Below are positions 23,932-35,913 of a stretch of 64,000 nt of DNA, one piece after another. The notes under the pieces are model-generated. The model searched no databases, was not told the DNA's origin, and was given only the letters and a program-made list of their open reading frames with translations. How positions within the stretch are numbered: the stretch's first letter is position 1; each line of letters opens with the position of its first letter. A program made the position numbers and the translations under genes. Source of the DNA: Saksenaea vasiformis B4078 (lineage: Eukaryota; Mucoromycota; Mucoromycetes; Mucorales; Saksenaeaceae); assembly GCA_000697055.1 (NCBI GenBank), contig JNDT01001794.1, forward strand, positions 62,001-126,000. Direction: 5' to 3'.

Positions 23932-24815
23932 TTGCCGGTTTGGGTGTCAGATGTGCCGTGTGAGCGGTTCATCGCAAACATCATCAAGAGTAGCCCCAAT
24001 CCTCATATACTGCGTTTCAAAACACGTCAACGGGAGCCTGTGCTATCGGCTGACCATTTCGATACCTTTGTGCACTACGATTTGCGCGCCCTTGAATTAA
24101 TAACAGAAGCGTGCCTCGATATCTTACAAGCACCGAGAAACATAATGGATCACGAAGTCGGCGAACGAACTCTGGCCGTCAATTTTACGATACCTTTTAT
24201 CAATGCTTTGTTCCGATGCTTCAACGATATCGTCGAACTAAAATGGTAACATCCTCGTCGCCGAAAGTGCCTTCTCACTGTATGTAAATCATGACTGAAC
24301 AAAATGCTGCTTTACTTAGGTTGGAAGTTGAAAACGAAAATTTGAGAAGACACAAGTGGGATGGCCTTGGATTGGCGAAAAACTGGAACCAAGAAGTAGT
24401 CAGTTTCTTGCTGGAGTTATCGGGAGGAACGTTTGCCAATGATGGAAAAGTGAGAAGCGATGAAGTAAAGCTTTATTGAAACGCACAAAGGTCAGTCAAC
24501 CTTGTATCCAATTATCTCAGCGGTCAGTACCCGATCCGAACGTTCTGCTGCCAATATCATAATAAGGTGCTGTACTTTGAATCACTCACGCTCGTCGACA
24601 ATCGAAGATATATCCGACAGCGCCATGCTGAAGTTAAGATACCTCAGAATGGTCAGGAACTCAAGGGTTTATTGCAAAAAATGCACCTTGTGTTTGGTTG
24701 GAGGGATGCGATTGTCCAGCTAGCTCGGAATTTGAAAGATGCTCGGCCGCTGGAACAAGACAGCTTGCACAGCGAGACTTACTTTGACACAACTTCACCG
24801 CCAAGCAGCCAATGA
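23932..24815 (+). pseudogene. Decayed multi-copy-type gene with PD-(D/E)XK-like motif (tentative)
   Basis: Pieces read in order: 23932-24246 (ends FNDIVELKW), a GT-AG intron to about 24320, then LEVENENLRRHKWDGLGLAKNW...VVSFLLELSGG...EVKLY, then a second intron-like gap and 24567-24815 (YFESLTLVDNRRYIRQRHAEV...WRDAIVQLAR). A TGA (about 24477) follows EVKLY where the frame should continue, so the gene is probably dead. The KWDG...LELSGG spacing resembles the D...ExK core of restriction-like nucleases in Crinkler-type or TE-linked proteins, but Ser replaces Lys. From memory, similar proteins are numerous in Mucoromycota. The function is not established. Confidence 0.45.
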
Positions 24816-26507
24816 TTCAAAGGCACCCATCATGTATATCCCCTGTCACAGAATTGGAATATGTACATAAAATTAGTGAATTATCCTGATGTCATATCGT
24901 TTGTTGACTTGTGTTTGAGATACCAAAACGTTAAAGTATATGTAGGTTCTTGTACAGTTTAGGGATACAATTATTTTGCTTCCCAGGTATGTTAGTGCAA
25001 AGGGAGCTGATGATAAAATGAAGCATGTGACAACAATGCACATCGAAAAAAAAAGGATTTTATAGAAACGTAGCCATCTAGTCCTACAGTTGAGAAGGAA
25101 CTTTTTACGGTAATTTGCGCGCCAGTGTTGAAGTAGCGGGGCGCCAAAGTGATATACGCACCACGCCAAAGGTGAAACTGATGGGACGCTATGCATAAAG
25201 TGCGGCAGCGCCAAGCTGAAACGACAGAACGCCATGTATTAGACATCTTCAGCCAAGATGAGACTCAAGCAGTGCCAAATAGGAATTCGTGTCACGCCAA
25301 GGTTAGAAAAAACCAAGCGCCATTCATTAGGAAAAATCCAATATGACGATATATGCATGATGACTTTGCTTCCCAAATATCTTTTTGTACGAGGTCGGTA
25401 ACATGCTTCCGAAAGCGAAAAGCACGTCTGACTACCAGTTGCTGAAAGCTATATGTCTGCTTCGTACTGCACACTCGGGAGTAGCCAATAAGTTGATAGA
25501 ATTCTCTTATCTGCTGTCGAAGAGACAGCAGAAAGACATCTGTATAGTGTAAACCGATCACATACAGTCATCCGTTTACTGCCCTGTTATCGGAACGAGA
25601 CCTGCATGACGGTCCCTGCTCCTATCTTTTAACATCATCTCCGAACGAAGTGAAATGGGGCTTCTCTCCGACGCATGCATTTTATGATCAGACAACGACG
25701 ACTTTTTGTCCGATTGTATCCTGTCGAGAGATTAAAAGGAGCGTGCTTCTCTGTCATGCTGCTCTTTCGAACGAAAAACTTAATAATAGGAGCTAATCGA
25801 GCTTTTCTCCCATGTCTGCAATATCCTGTTCAACCGCAGGATACTTCTCAAGGAAAACTTTATCATTTGATTCTGTCATGGACGTTAAATCCATCCTTTA
25901 CGATGGGATGCAGCCTCACTCCTCTTGAGCTCTTTCACTTGCAGAAATTGAGGAAGTGTTATCTAGAGAGCTCCTGTATCGTAGCAGACTTCTCGGAGCT
26001 GAGCAAAAAGTGAACATCAATAAACTTAGTGAGACGCTGCTTCTCGTGTTGGGATAACTTTATATTCACTTTTTCCCACGAGGATCGACGGATACTTAGA
26101 ATAATGGCATGATGAGCAACCAAAAGGTGATCGAGGTTTACTTGCGCTACACTTTCTGCAATGATCCGCTTTCCATATCCATCTGTCGGAGTTTTGAGGC
26201 TCCAGATCTTGGGAGTAAATGCATGGGTGACACAAACGGAGAATTTCGTAGCGGGAAGAAGGCGGGATCCATGCTGTTGGCCAATAAATCTGGCTCGTTC
26301 GCTATGACACATAAAACTTTGCTGAACAATGGCTACAGCCGCTTCAGCCAATAAAATAGCTGCATTAGCAATGATTCATAGTTCTGTGAGCCACTCGGGG
26401 TTGATTTTCCCACAATGAAAATTGAGTGTCTGGACACAAAAAAAAATTTTATGTACACATCAACAGCTAAAAAACTATGTACAAAATACTAAGAAAGTAA
26501 AAGGAAT
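24816..26507. other. Intergenic, no recognised gene
   Basis: Several frames of 60-130 codons overlap on both strands without motifs. Around 25125-25320 a CGCCAA word recurs irregularly, possibly very old tandem-repeat sequence. The last 150 bp contain the 3' end of the CSL gene. Confidence 0.4.
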
Positions 26508-28508
26508 CTACACGAGACAAGAAGGACTATTGGAGGCTGCAACAACTGACCATCGACCAGCATCATGATTCACCAAGATATCGCAGATCAGGGCTTTACC
26601 AGAGTGATAGACCATGCCGTCTTGCCGAGCCAGTAGCAAGGGTAATTCAAGGGACCGTCGGCCATTGGGTTCCGAACTTAGAAGATCATGGTTGGCAACC
26701 AGTAAATCGCGTGTGGAAGGGAGTTCGATAGTAAAGTGTTGGGATGAACCAAGCCGTCGAGTAGGCAATGGACCATGTGTTCCTAGCCAACATTCAAGCA
26801 AGCGTGGGGTTGGGGCAGCCTGGATCAGATGTTGTCCGACAATTTCGAGTGTGTGTGATGTAGCGTGGTACTGAATTGAAGAGAGAATTGGAAAAGGTGT
26901 GATCGAACGTGAAGGAGAAGGTGGTGGTGAGGAAGGTCGCGAAGTAGCTGCTTTCATGTCCTGTTCTCCTTCCTCGTCATTGTCTTCGTCCTCAGGATGT
27001 GTAAACGTTTGTTCAAATTTAGCAATGCCAACGATGGTCCAGCATAGATAATCGTCGACTTCTTCGTGTGCCATGTCGAGACTATTTCTGTCCGGTTGTA
27101 CCAAACGAGAACGAGCAAAGTCCAGCCATGCACTTGTATTGTTGCATCCGTTGTCGCCATTTCCCTCGCAATTTTCGTTCATCGTACCCGCAGCACTGAG
27201 ATAAACCGGTTGATCGTCAACAGAAGATGCGAGTTGTAAGGCGATCTTTTGCATCTGGCTGACTGGTCCGAAAGCACAGGAAGCAATTCGCCCCTTATCG
27301 ACCTTGCGAATGATCATGGCCGGGGAGGCCACACCCGTGTGGGCATCTTTGAGGATGATCTCCGTTCCATAGTTGATAGGAACTGCTGCGGTCGACGAGG
27401 GGTAGTGTGTAGGTGCGTGTTGCTCTCCTTCGCCACCGCCACCACTGTTACTGGTACTAGTAGTACCACTACTACTGCTACTACTGCTACCGCTCGTAGT
27501 ACTGTTGTTTATCGGCGGCGTCGCTTGTTGTTGATTTGGCTGACGTACGATAATAATGTCAAAAGGAGACCAGGTTGAATTTTTTGCGCAGAGTTGATAA
27601 TCTTCGGTTGTCATGTACTTTGTTCGAACGGTTTGCGAATTAATTCGGTTGAACAGCGAAACGGGTGCATTAGCTAAGATACAGGTGGAGATATTGCGGG
27701 CTTTTGCTGTTTTCTTTGAAGGTTTTGAGATGATCGAAATTGGGTTGGATAGGAAGGAGGCGTAGGGTTGTGAAGGTGGGGGTGAGGGTCTCGGGCTCAT
27801 CGTTTGAACATCTGTTGAATGTTGATCATTGTCGTCATTGGGGCGATAGAGATTAACGCGCAGACTAAACTGCTTAGCCTTGGCGGTGCCTGTGACATGT
27901 AGATACTTGAAGCTACCACACATATTCTCATCCAAGAGAGTGCGTTGTTCCAATGGACGTTCATTGGATGTGTTATTATTATTTTCACAGACGACTGCCA
28001 TAGAAACTTGTGGTTTCTTGTCAATTCTGTCCTTTGAATGTAACACGACAAGGGGTGGGGGACACAGGAAACGTTTCTCGGAGCCATAGGATTTCTGAGC
28101 AACCGACGCATGCAGACAGGTGACGGTGGTCATGCGTTTTGGTAGGGCAGGTTTTTCCATTTTTTCGCGAATACAACGGCGTATCTTTGTTGATCGATCT
28201 GTGTCTTGAAATTCGTCCAGTCGTTGACGTTTAATTGTTGATTCGGTAGCCACCGAGGGCGTAACGTGATAGCGAGCGTGTTGTTGCTGTTGTTGTCGGT
28301 CACCGTTTGAATCGAGCAGCGATTCGATCGACATTGAGCTATGACCAGCTGTAGTATGATGATGATGATGCTGAGGATCTGGTAGATGGATAGGTTGTGC
28401 TTGGTCGATTGCACTTAACAATGAATCCATTGGTGATAAGCCGATAAATTGGATTTTTCTGCTAGAGCCGAATACTTCTTCTGATACAACGTGAGATCGT
28501 TGTTCCAT
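26508..28508 (-). CDS. CSL-family (Su(H)/RBP-J/Cbf11-like) DNA-binding transcription factor
   Basis: CSL proteins bind GTGGGAA-type sites; fungi have them without Notch, and in fission yeast they control adhesion, cell cycle and lipid metabolism. The gene is a single exon of 666 residues. CSL hallmarks in order: VAQKSYGSEKRFLCPPP (Rel-homology N-domain, about residues 130-150), FKYLHVTGTAKAKQFSL, ISKPSKK, NAPVSLFNRINSQTVRTKYM (beta-trefoil start), EIILKDAHTGVASPAMIIRKV, DYLCWTIVGIAKFEQTF, and a C-terminal IPT/TIG-like domain (LSSIQYHATSHTLEIVGQHL). Long His/Gln, Asn/Ser/Gly and acidic loops interrupt the core, as is typical of fungal members. A perfect CSL consensus site lies about 250 bp upstream. 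The expression is expected to be nuclear. Confidence 0.93.
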   Translation of the reverse strand: MEQRSHVVSEEVFGSSRKIQFIGLSPMDSLLSAIDQAQPIHLPDPQHHHHHTTAGHSSMSIESLLDSNGDRQQQQQHARYHVTPSVATESTIKRQRLDEFQDTDRSTKIRRCIREKMEKPALPKRMTTVTCLHASVAQKSYGSEKRFLCPPPLVVLHSKDRIDKKPQVSMAVVCENNNNTSNERPLEQRTLLDENMCGSFKYLHVTGTAKAKQFSLRVNLYRPNDDNDQHSTDVQTMSPRPSPPPSQPYASFLSNPISIISKPSKKTAKARNISTCILANAPVSLFNRINSQTVRTKYMTTEDYQLCAKNSTWSPFDIIIVRQPNQQQATPPINNSTTSGSSSSSSSGTTSTSNSGGGGEGEQHAPTHYPSSTAAVPINYGTEIILKDAHTGVASPAMIIRKVDKGRIASCAFGPVSQMQKIALQLASSVDDQPVYLSAAGTMNENCEGNGDNGCNNTSAWLDFARSRLVQPDRNSLDMAHEEVDDYLCWTIVGIAKFEQTFTHPEDEDNDEEGEQDMKAATSRPSSPPPSPSRSITPFPILSSIQYHATSHTLEIVGQHLIQAAPTPRLLECWLGTHGPLPTRRLGSSQHFTIELPSTRDLLVANHDLLSSEPNGRRSLELPLLLARQDGMVYHSGKALICDILVNHDAGRWSVVAASNSPSCLV

Positions 28509-29224
28509 TGTTAAAGGTAAAGAAGAAAGAAAGAAAGGAAAAAAGGGGGTTAAATGGGTAAAAAGGAAAAAAAAAAGGTAAAAAGAAGAAAAAGAAGAAA
28601 TTTGCAGTTCCCTTGTTAGTTGGGGAATTCCCCCGTATTTCTTTTATATAGTTCCATCAAAGAGCGGATTTTTTATTTAGGCAATGACCCGAAAATGGAA
28701 TTGATAAGATGCAGTTTGATCTTATCACGTGCGAATTTCGCACTGAGCTTCGATTTTCCCACCGATTTTCCCAGGAGGGTTTTTGCGGGTGCAACATTGT
28801 TGATTTTTTACGCAAAAAACCAAAAAATCTTAGGTTACCAGTAAAGAAAAGTACGCCGCAAATGCATGCAGGAGTTCAAACTAAACTTCCTTTTTTTCCA
28901 TTTTTTCCTTTAACCTAGTTGTTTCTATTCGACGCATGAAAAAGAAAGAAAGTAAGAAGAGAGGAACGAATAACTACTATATACAGCAATGATAAGCAGT
29001 TCTCCCCAATTACATTGGATTGAATAAGTTGACAGGATCGCATGTGACAAGAAAGTTTTGGTTTACCGCATATGGACGAGCATCTATTTTAACAAGATCA
29101 CGCTCCTCTCGAGCAACAAGACACCTTCCCTTTTCGGCTGCGTGGGAAATGAACGATGCGCAAGGAGAGACTGTAATTCTTTTCGGTTTCAGATGAAAAG
29201 GAATGTCGTCATTTTGTTCCACGA
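28509..29224. other. Upstream region of the CSL gene
   Basis: It holds a purine-rich leader (28515-28605) before the CSL start and a CSL consensus site at 28756-28762. No gene is seen; the frame at 29010-29222 is probably 3' flank of the Sec7-PH gene. Confidence 0.5.
28756..28762 (-). promoter_or_regulatory. CSL consensus site (GTGGGAA on - strand)
   Basis: TTCCCAC on the + strand equals GTGGGAA, the core CSL recognition sequence. It lies about 250 bp upstream of the start codon of the CSL gene, and a near-match (TTCCCAG) follows 12 bp further on. Autoregulation is an inference from position only. Confidence 0.4.
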
Positions 29225-31530
29225 TTAGTTGAGTTTGGCATGACGTTGAAGTATATCACTATAACAACGAAACCGTTGTAGTTCGAACACAAGTTGATCT
29301 TGCTGGATTGGTGGTAGTATCTTCGGCGGGAAGGATGATGTTGGTTATTTTGTACAACTTCTATAGTCATCTTACTTTGAAATGACGATCATATTCCTCA
29401 TCAAGCCATACGATGTATCTCCTGATTGCTTCCCACTGGTCTTTTTCCTCCAAGAGACTTGATCCAGCCGACGGCATCAATGGAGGCCAACACTTTGTGG
29501 GACAAGGTAATTTACTTTCAATGGCTGCCCAGTAATTGCATTGATCGATCCACAAACGGACTTGGCATTGTGACCCACAGTCGAAAAGATAAAGACCATT
29601 GACTTGTTTGAGTAAAAAAACATGTGGTCTTCCCTTGTCATCCGCCTGTGCTAATGTGTTTGCGAGATGGATCTCGACGCGCCTATGCTTTTTTGGAACG
29701 GTGAGAATATTTTCTTCACTATCTCCAACCTTTCTTCTGTCTTTACGCTATCATTCTGTGACCCCTTCTCTCTTTTTTTTTCCGCATGAATCGAAAGGAA
29801 AAATGATTGGTTTACGGAATGTGCAACCTACCTGATGACTAGCACCTCCGCCGCCGCCGCCATCATGAACGTAGATGAGGAGATAACCCCGGGCGAGGAT
29901 GACCCAACATGCCTGCCAATCATCATTCGCCTTACAAAATGCGAGTGGTCCTTCACGATAAGGCCCTTGTTTCTCACGGTGTTTCTGTCGTAATCTTGTC
30001 CAGGAACTGCTTCTTCTTCGCGTTACCGTATCACCTGATGGAAATGAATTCTCCTAAAAGAAAAAAAAATCAGGAGGAAAAGCGATACAACATTTCAATT
30101 TTTACTTAATCCAATCACGAACCTGTGCTTTACTTAATCTTCTTGCACCCTCTGCCCCAGTTTCCCGCGACAGTGACACTGAGAAAAGACTCCGTTGTTT
30201 GACAGAAAAATACATATCCTAAATTAGGGATTCATCTAATCAATAAACATACTGTCATCTTAAAAAAAACATACCTGCAGGTAATTTGTCGCTTCTACTC
30301 GCCAACCACCTGACACATCACCACTACTGCCGAGCGCGTGCATGTCACACAATCTTCTCATGGTACGTTCACAGAACATACTGCAGGTCATACGCTTTGG
30401 TGGTTGTTGAATATGCAACTCTATATCCAGCAAGACAAGGGACTGAATGACCACCAGTACTGAAGCTAAGCGTTGTGTATTTTAAAAAATGAGTTTATCT
30501 ATGTTTTTTGTTTACCTTGATCTTTAAATGGGCCATGAGGGTTACATTTGTAATATTGGTATGCAAAAGCCTCCAGCACCTGCTCTATCCTTCTTAATAT
30601 CTTTGTGATCCGTATTTTCGAATAAAACTCCCTATACTGATGAATTTAATACACCTTTGATTGTTGCGCATTGTATACTCTTGTTTCTTACCGAAATGCT
30701 TCGTCAAGCGGCCGTGCGGTACAGACATGGGTTGGAAACCTCGTTTCCGTTCGATTCGAGTGATCCTTAAGATTGACGAACTCCTCAGAAAACCTGGACT
30801 CTTGCTGCTTGTCTGATTGTATGCAAAATAAACCGCTCCAATCAATGTTTGAAGGCAAAGCTTGCTTCCATGGGTGCAATCCAGATTCAGCCTCGTTGGT
30901 CATCCGACTCGGCGTGGCATCATCCGAAAGAATTTCATTCCCGTGCGTTAAGTTGAGGCTCGAGTAAAGTTCATCAGCTGTCTCATACTCGTCGCTATCA
31001 GCGTCGCTACTCATGAACCACGATTCATGGCGACCATCCTCGTCAATTGTCGCCTCATCCGTTTTTGCTGTCGTCTCGGGACTCCCAGGGCGCAGCGGCG
31101 GAGTGTGAATTATCCAAGTAGTACACGGTCTCTCTAAGCGAGCAGAGGATCGTACAAAGTCCTCTGCCTTGTCAGCAGGCTAATTTTTTATTTCGGAGGA
31201 AATTAAACGCTCAGCTTAATCATAATTCGCGCGTAATAGTGTCCGAACGGTTGGAACAAACTACCTACATTTTTGCGCCTGACTGATTTCCACATACTCC
31301 GCCGAACCTGTTCAAAAACATTAGAATATACACAAACAGATGCGCCCCGTGCGAACCTTCTCTTGTTTTTTTCCTTTCTTTAACAGACTGCTGCTACTAC
31401 TACTGCTGCTGCTGCTGATAGGTGGCGTAGGCATCGATTCTATAGCCGGATGGTCCCTTGCCTGTTTAGATCGCGATCCTGTACTTACAGATGAAGAGGA
31501 CGACAATACTGAAGAATTACAGGACAGCAT
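29225..31530 (-). CDS. Sec7-PH protein (EFA6/Yel1-type Arf GEF-like)
   Basis: EFA6/Yel1 proteins load GTP on Arf6-class GTPases at the plasma membrane. Exons: 31530-31357, 31307-31269, 31179-30692, 30631-30516, 30465-30275, 30218-30123, 30053-29832, 29729-29376, 29320-29225; phases agree, about 591 residues. The N-terminus is Ser-rich. Sec7-like helices lie at about 220-320: PLDEAFREFYSKIRI, RIEQVLEAFAYQYYKCNPHGPF, VIQSLVLLDIELH and KRMT, matching LDxALRxF, LExFAxxYxxCNPxxF, YSLIMLNTDLH and KMT. A PH domain follows (WQACWVILARGYLLIYVH, EIHLANTLAQA, GLYLFDCGSQ, WIDQCNYWAA) and then a coiled coil. The position of the glutamic finger (LPGE in active Sec7 domains) reads ITKI, so GEF activity is doubtful. 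The first half of the Sec7 domain is weak. Confidence 0.8.
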
Positions 31531-31933
31531 GATACTGCAATGAAAAAGGTACGAATGTCCACGTTAAAGGAAGATAGGAAAAAAGAAAAAGGGAAAATCG
31601 CGTGAAAATGGTAGCTCAATAGCGTAAACTTTATTTCTCGTTTTTTTGGATTACATCCTTTAATTTTTGTGTCCAAGAAAGCTGCTCTTTCTCTTTCTTT
31701 TAACATGCGATTCTAACATTATCTACGCTGCGTTTGGTATTTTTATGGCGTAGCTTTCCGCTTGTTCGTTTTATATACGTTCAATGTATCAATGGACAAT
31801 ATGTTACTACACGATAGGTTTTTGGTGCTCTTGCAGATGTTTGTAGATGGCTGTGTCCGCTGTGCTTAATTTATGGATCGGAAATACAAGAGACGTCTGG
31901 AACAAGTACGACATTATCACATTTTCACATGGC
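31531..31933. other. Intergenic between FHA gene 3' end and Sec7-PH gene promoter
   Basis: No gene is visible. The stretch must hold the terminator of the FHA gene and the promoter of the Sec7-PH gene, both on the - strand. Confidence 0.5.
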
Positions 31934-33222
31934 TTATACATCTCGAAACAATTCTCCCACCTCTTGATCACTCACGCCTCCACTACTACTTGACCGAAAA
32001 TCCTCCTCATCATCCTCTTCCTCACGATTCTCTTCTGCATGATGATGAGATACTTTCCGCCTCTTCTTATTGGCTGGTGCTGGTGGTGGTACATAGGATT
32101 TGCCCCGATGATTTGGCAATTTTGGCGGTATCTGAAAATAAATGCTGCTGGTCGGTGCTTCATCTTGACATGAACCAAAAAAACCGAGAATGCAACTTAC
32201 CCTGAAAAAGTACTGGGTATCCTTCATTGTGCATTTGCGTGCACCACGTCCAACTTGTGAGTACTGCTTTTTTCTTTCGTGAACCGGGTCCTGTTCGGCT
32301 TGATAATAAAACAAATCTTCCTTCGGTGATCCATCCGCGGTCTTCCCCGTTCGCTTGATGCGACCGATAAATAATGCATTGGTCACCACTTTTACTACTT
32401 CATCGCTTGATACTGAATTTAAGCGGTCCGTAATTTCTCGAACAGTCATGGAGCTTTTCCGTGAACATGCTGCAATAAAGTTCAGTAGGGTGTCCGATCC
32501 CTGGGAACCTTTCCTTTTCTTTTTACCTAGGATTTGGACGATGGAATCGGTCAGATTAGTAAGTTTTTCTGTTTCTTTTGTTATTGAGGGTTCAGGAGAT
32601 GTAGTGTGACGGTTGACAGGTTGTTCTGTGGGTAATGATGGTGATTTTTGCTGTTGTTCTTCCTCTTTTGCTTTATCGTCTACTCCGCTGTCTTCTTTCG
32701 GCCCGAGAAAAATTAACCGGGTTCCCAGTATCTCAATGGTTGTGCCCTCTATCAGTGGCACATGCTCTCCTGCGACAAATACAATGCGATCAATCAATGC
32801 ACCGTTGGGTGATAGGATAGTCAGTTCAAAGCCGTCAAACTGCGGTTTATGCTCTATCACAACATGTTCTCGTGATACCCGCTTATTACTCCTGCCGATT
32901 TGAACCGTCGCGTCATGACCTCTTCCCACTGTTGTGCGCATCCACCTTGACCCTCGAATCAAAACCGGCTCTGTATTCGGTGCAGCCGCGTGTATTGTGG
33001 CAGCTAGTCCCGGGTCAACCTGTAGATATGCCGCTTGTGCTTCAAATAGCTGGGATCGTCTCCGATGCGATTTCCGATTCCCTTCGGGAGCAAGCCAATG
33101 TCAACACAACATCATCGTCATGAGCAAAGACGGACTCGAACAATGAGGAAGAAAGGGAGAAACATACACACACCTGGTGATTCTGTAGTGATGGGAGTGG
33201 CCGTTGTCGTAGTATGCGTCAT
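31934..33222 (-). CDS. FHA-domain nuclear protein
   Basis: FHA domains bind phosphothreonine. Exons: 33222-33174, 33039-32201 and 32131-31934, about 361 residues. The FHA domain spans about residues 40-130 with the diagnostic GRSNKRVSREHVVIEHK (the G-R, S and H ligand-binding residues) and NGALIDR. An acidic Gln/Glu linker follows, then a conserved-looking helical block (IVQILGKKKRKGSQGSDTLLNFIAACSRKS...LNSVSSDEVVKVV), then GRGARKCTMKDTQYFF and a basic KKRRK signal near the end with acidic and Ser-rich tails. The layout resembles fungal transcription-linked FHA proteins but I cannot name the orthologue. The second intron (69 nt) is open and a multiple of three, so its retention would insert 23 residues. 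Confidence 0.85.
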
Positions 33223-35913
33223 GGTCGTGCTGGAAACAAACAAAAATGATACGTTCCGTGATGCCGCCCGCCCGTTTCCCCTCAGCGATGGCGTGACTTG
33301 AAAATCGAATCACCAAGAAAACGTTGAGACTTGTGTCCAATTCGTTCAGATCCGCTATCCTGTGTTAAAAAAGAAGTTCTTAGATTACTTCATGATTTCC
33401 TGTTTGCCCAAGCTGTCAAACGTAAAACCGAAGATAGGCAATTCTTGAAGGGAAATCACCCTTTTTTAAGGAGTTTCCCCTTAGAATCGGAGATCAATCC
33501 TCTTCACCTACAGTGCATCTACTTAGTGGAATATCAAACGGGGAATGAAAAAACAGCTATGAGAGATTTAGCGAGACGATGTAGACTTGTTCTTCATTGA
33601 ACAAAATCCGTTGTGTAGACGGATCGGACTGCGACCATGGAAGAACGGATATTGGTTTTCCGCGTTGTTAGGATCAGATTTCTTTGCTGCCATGTGTGCC
33701 CTATATCTGAATACGGAAACTCGGGGAAGTCCATGGCGTATAAAAAATTTGGTACTAGGATCGGTCAACACTTACATAAGTCCATTTCGAAGTTCACCTT
33801 CACTCCGTTCGACATGAGCGGAGCAAAGAGTATCCATGCACATCTACATGATTTCAGCATCAAATTCGTGCGATAGCGAAACTTTTTTGCACACATCCGA
33901 GCTTGGAAATATTGGATCCATAGGAATCCTTTGTTACTCTCGCAATTATCATATTCTTCTTTTTTTTTTATCAATGCCATGCCTCTACTGTCAGCGGGAG
34001 ATCAATATCTGAGATTAAAAAACAAAAACTCCCTACAATTGCTGTAGCAAGTGCCTCAACATTAGGAACCAGAAATTACAAAGCAACAAGACTGCGAAAC
34101 TTCTGGATCTAGACGGACCTGTTATGACAGCATACAGTAGACTCTCCGTTACTTGAGGAGACAGAGCTGGAGGTGGTCAGAGAAGTTTCCGAGTAAGTCC
34201 CTTATAGATCACATCGCAGAGTTGATAATATGTACGATAGCTCGCTGCAGGAAATGGATTTCTCTAATATATAGCCAACTACTGGTTATATGCAAAATTA
34301 AAAGAATCCAGAATTTCCACATATGCGTTTAAGCATATCCTTGGTCCTTTTTTTTCTTGGATGCTGGCAGAGCTGCCTTTATCAAACATGTTACGCACAT
34401 CCCCAATTACACGACCACATTTTATCAGATGTTCTATGTACTTACCAATAATAGCCCTTAGAGCCTTCATTGCCAGGATTTCTGTGTATATTTCCAGTAG
34501 CAATCTATCACTGCAAATATGCAACCTACATTTTATGTTGAACAATGAACACATTATCAAAGACCGTTGATCCCTTTTACATCGTTTAAAGTGGCCGGAA
34601 TGTACACATCCTGTTAGTGACGAGGATCTTATCTGGTAGCTTATGTTTATATCTGTTTCTTAGGATGACCTGTTTCTTCTATTTGATCAGTTCTGCAAAA
34701 GATCTTCTGGAATTCGCTTTATCCACCAACATAACTGATGCCTCAGGAGGACGGCCAGAAGAATAAAATACCGATGGTGGATCTCTATGTCTTGGGAACC
34801 GACCAAGACGCAAAAAGAAAGGTAATTAGCATCAAGGCTCAAAATTGGGGTGGAGCGACCCAAGACCCAGCCCATTAAGCCCAAACCACCAAGGCTCGTG
34901 CTTTAATAGCCTTATGCGAATGTCAGCCCTCGAATGCATAAAAGGATAAACTGAGTTTGGTTTCACATGATAAGCAATCAACTGGATACACATACATTGA
35001 ATTGACATCTCTGAGACTACCTCCGCATCCGCTGAACTGATACCCTACTGGATCTAGATCTCTTAAACCTCAAAGTCAACACAAAAAATTCGTCTCTCGA
35101 TCTGAAAGGTGACAATTACATAGACAACGCCCAAGCACTCCTTGACGTTGTAAAAAAGTACTAAATTGAAATCACCATTGCTGTCCGATAACATTGGTAC
35201 TTTTTCTTTTTTGTTAAAAGAAGAGATCACTTGTTTGATCCAGAAAGAGACTTCCATGACGTATGGCATGTGAATGTATCAATAACGGACGTTGTGGATA
35301 ACTTGATCGTCCTCTTACGTTATCGCTCATAAAGATAGCGTGAACGAGAACACTGTCAGACGAAATTTTACTCTTCTAAAAAGTTAGAATAAAAGCAATC
35401 TCAAAATCACCTCTCGATGCAAAGTTGAAAAAGTATGGACCTTTTTACAGTGCCATACTATGTGAATAACGTAGCATGTGCGCTATGTAGATCTAGGAGG
35501 CTATATCGTCAAATCAGCCATGTGTTCTGGCTGCTGTCTCCCTACATGCAACATAAGCCGGTGTCATTTACCGCTAGGAACATGTGAAGGACACAGCTCA
35601 TGGAAAAATGAGGGATCATGAGTGATTTGCAGTAGGATGCCATACGCGGTCACCATGGCTGAAAGATGGACGTTTTTCGAACAAGCTAAACTACTCAGCA
35701 GATCGATTTTCCCTCCACCATCAGATAGTTGACATATAGCCATAAGGATAACATGACAAGAGCAAAAGGCTCTGTTGCACACGCGTCATCTACTTTTTTT
35801 TTCCGCAATGGCTACGACATCAAAATCTCGGTAATCACAAATATTGGCTTCCGTCGTTTTGATGTTTTTTATTTGATAGTCAAAGATTTCTCGAAGGAAC
35901 AGGTAATCCTTAT
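33223..35913. other. 2.7-kb intergenic region, no recognised gene
   Basis: Many short frames lie on both strands with no motif. At 34133-34155 a TACAGTAGACTCTCCG sequence resembles a pogo/Tigger terminal repeat, but no partner end was found. I see nothing else. Confidence 0.4.

Noticed and set aside
25125..25320. Recurring CGCCAA words suggesting a CRISPR-like array
   Set aside because: Spacing and repeats are irregular and the genome is eukaryotic; at most a very old tandem repeat.
34133..34160. Possible pogo/Tigger left TIR (TACAGTAGACTCTCCG)
   Set aside because: No matching right end or transposase was found within several kb.
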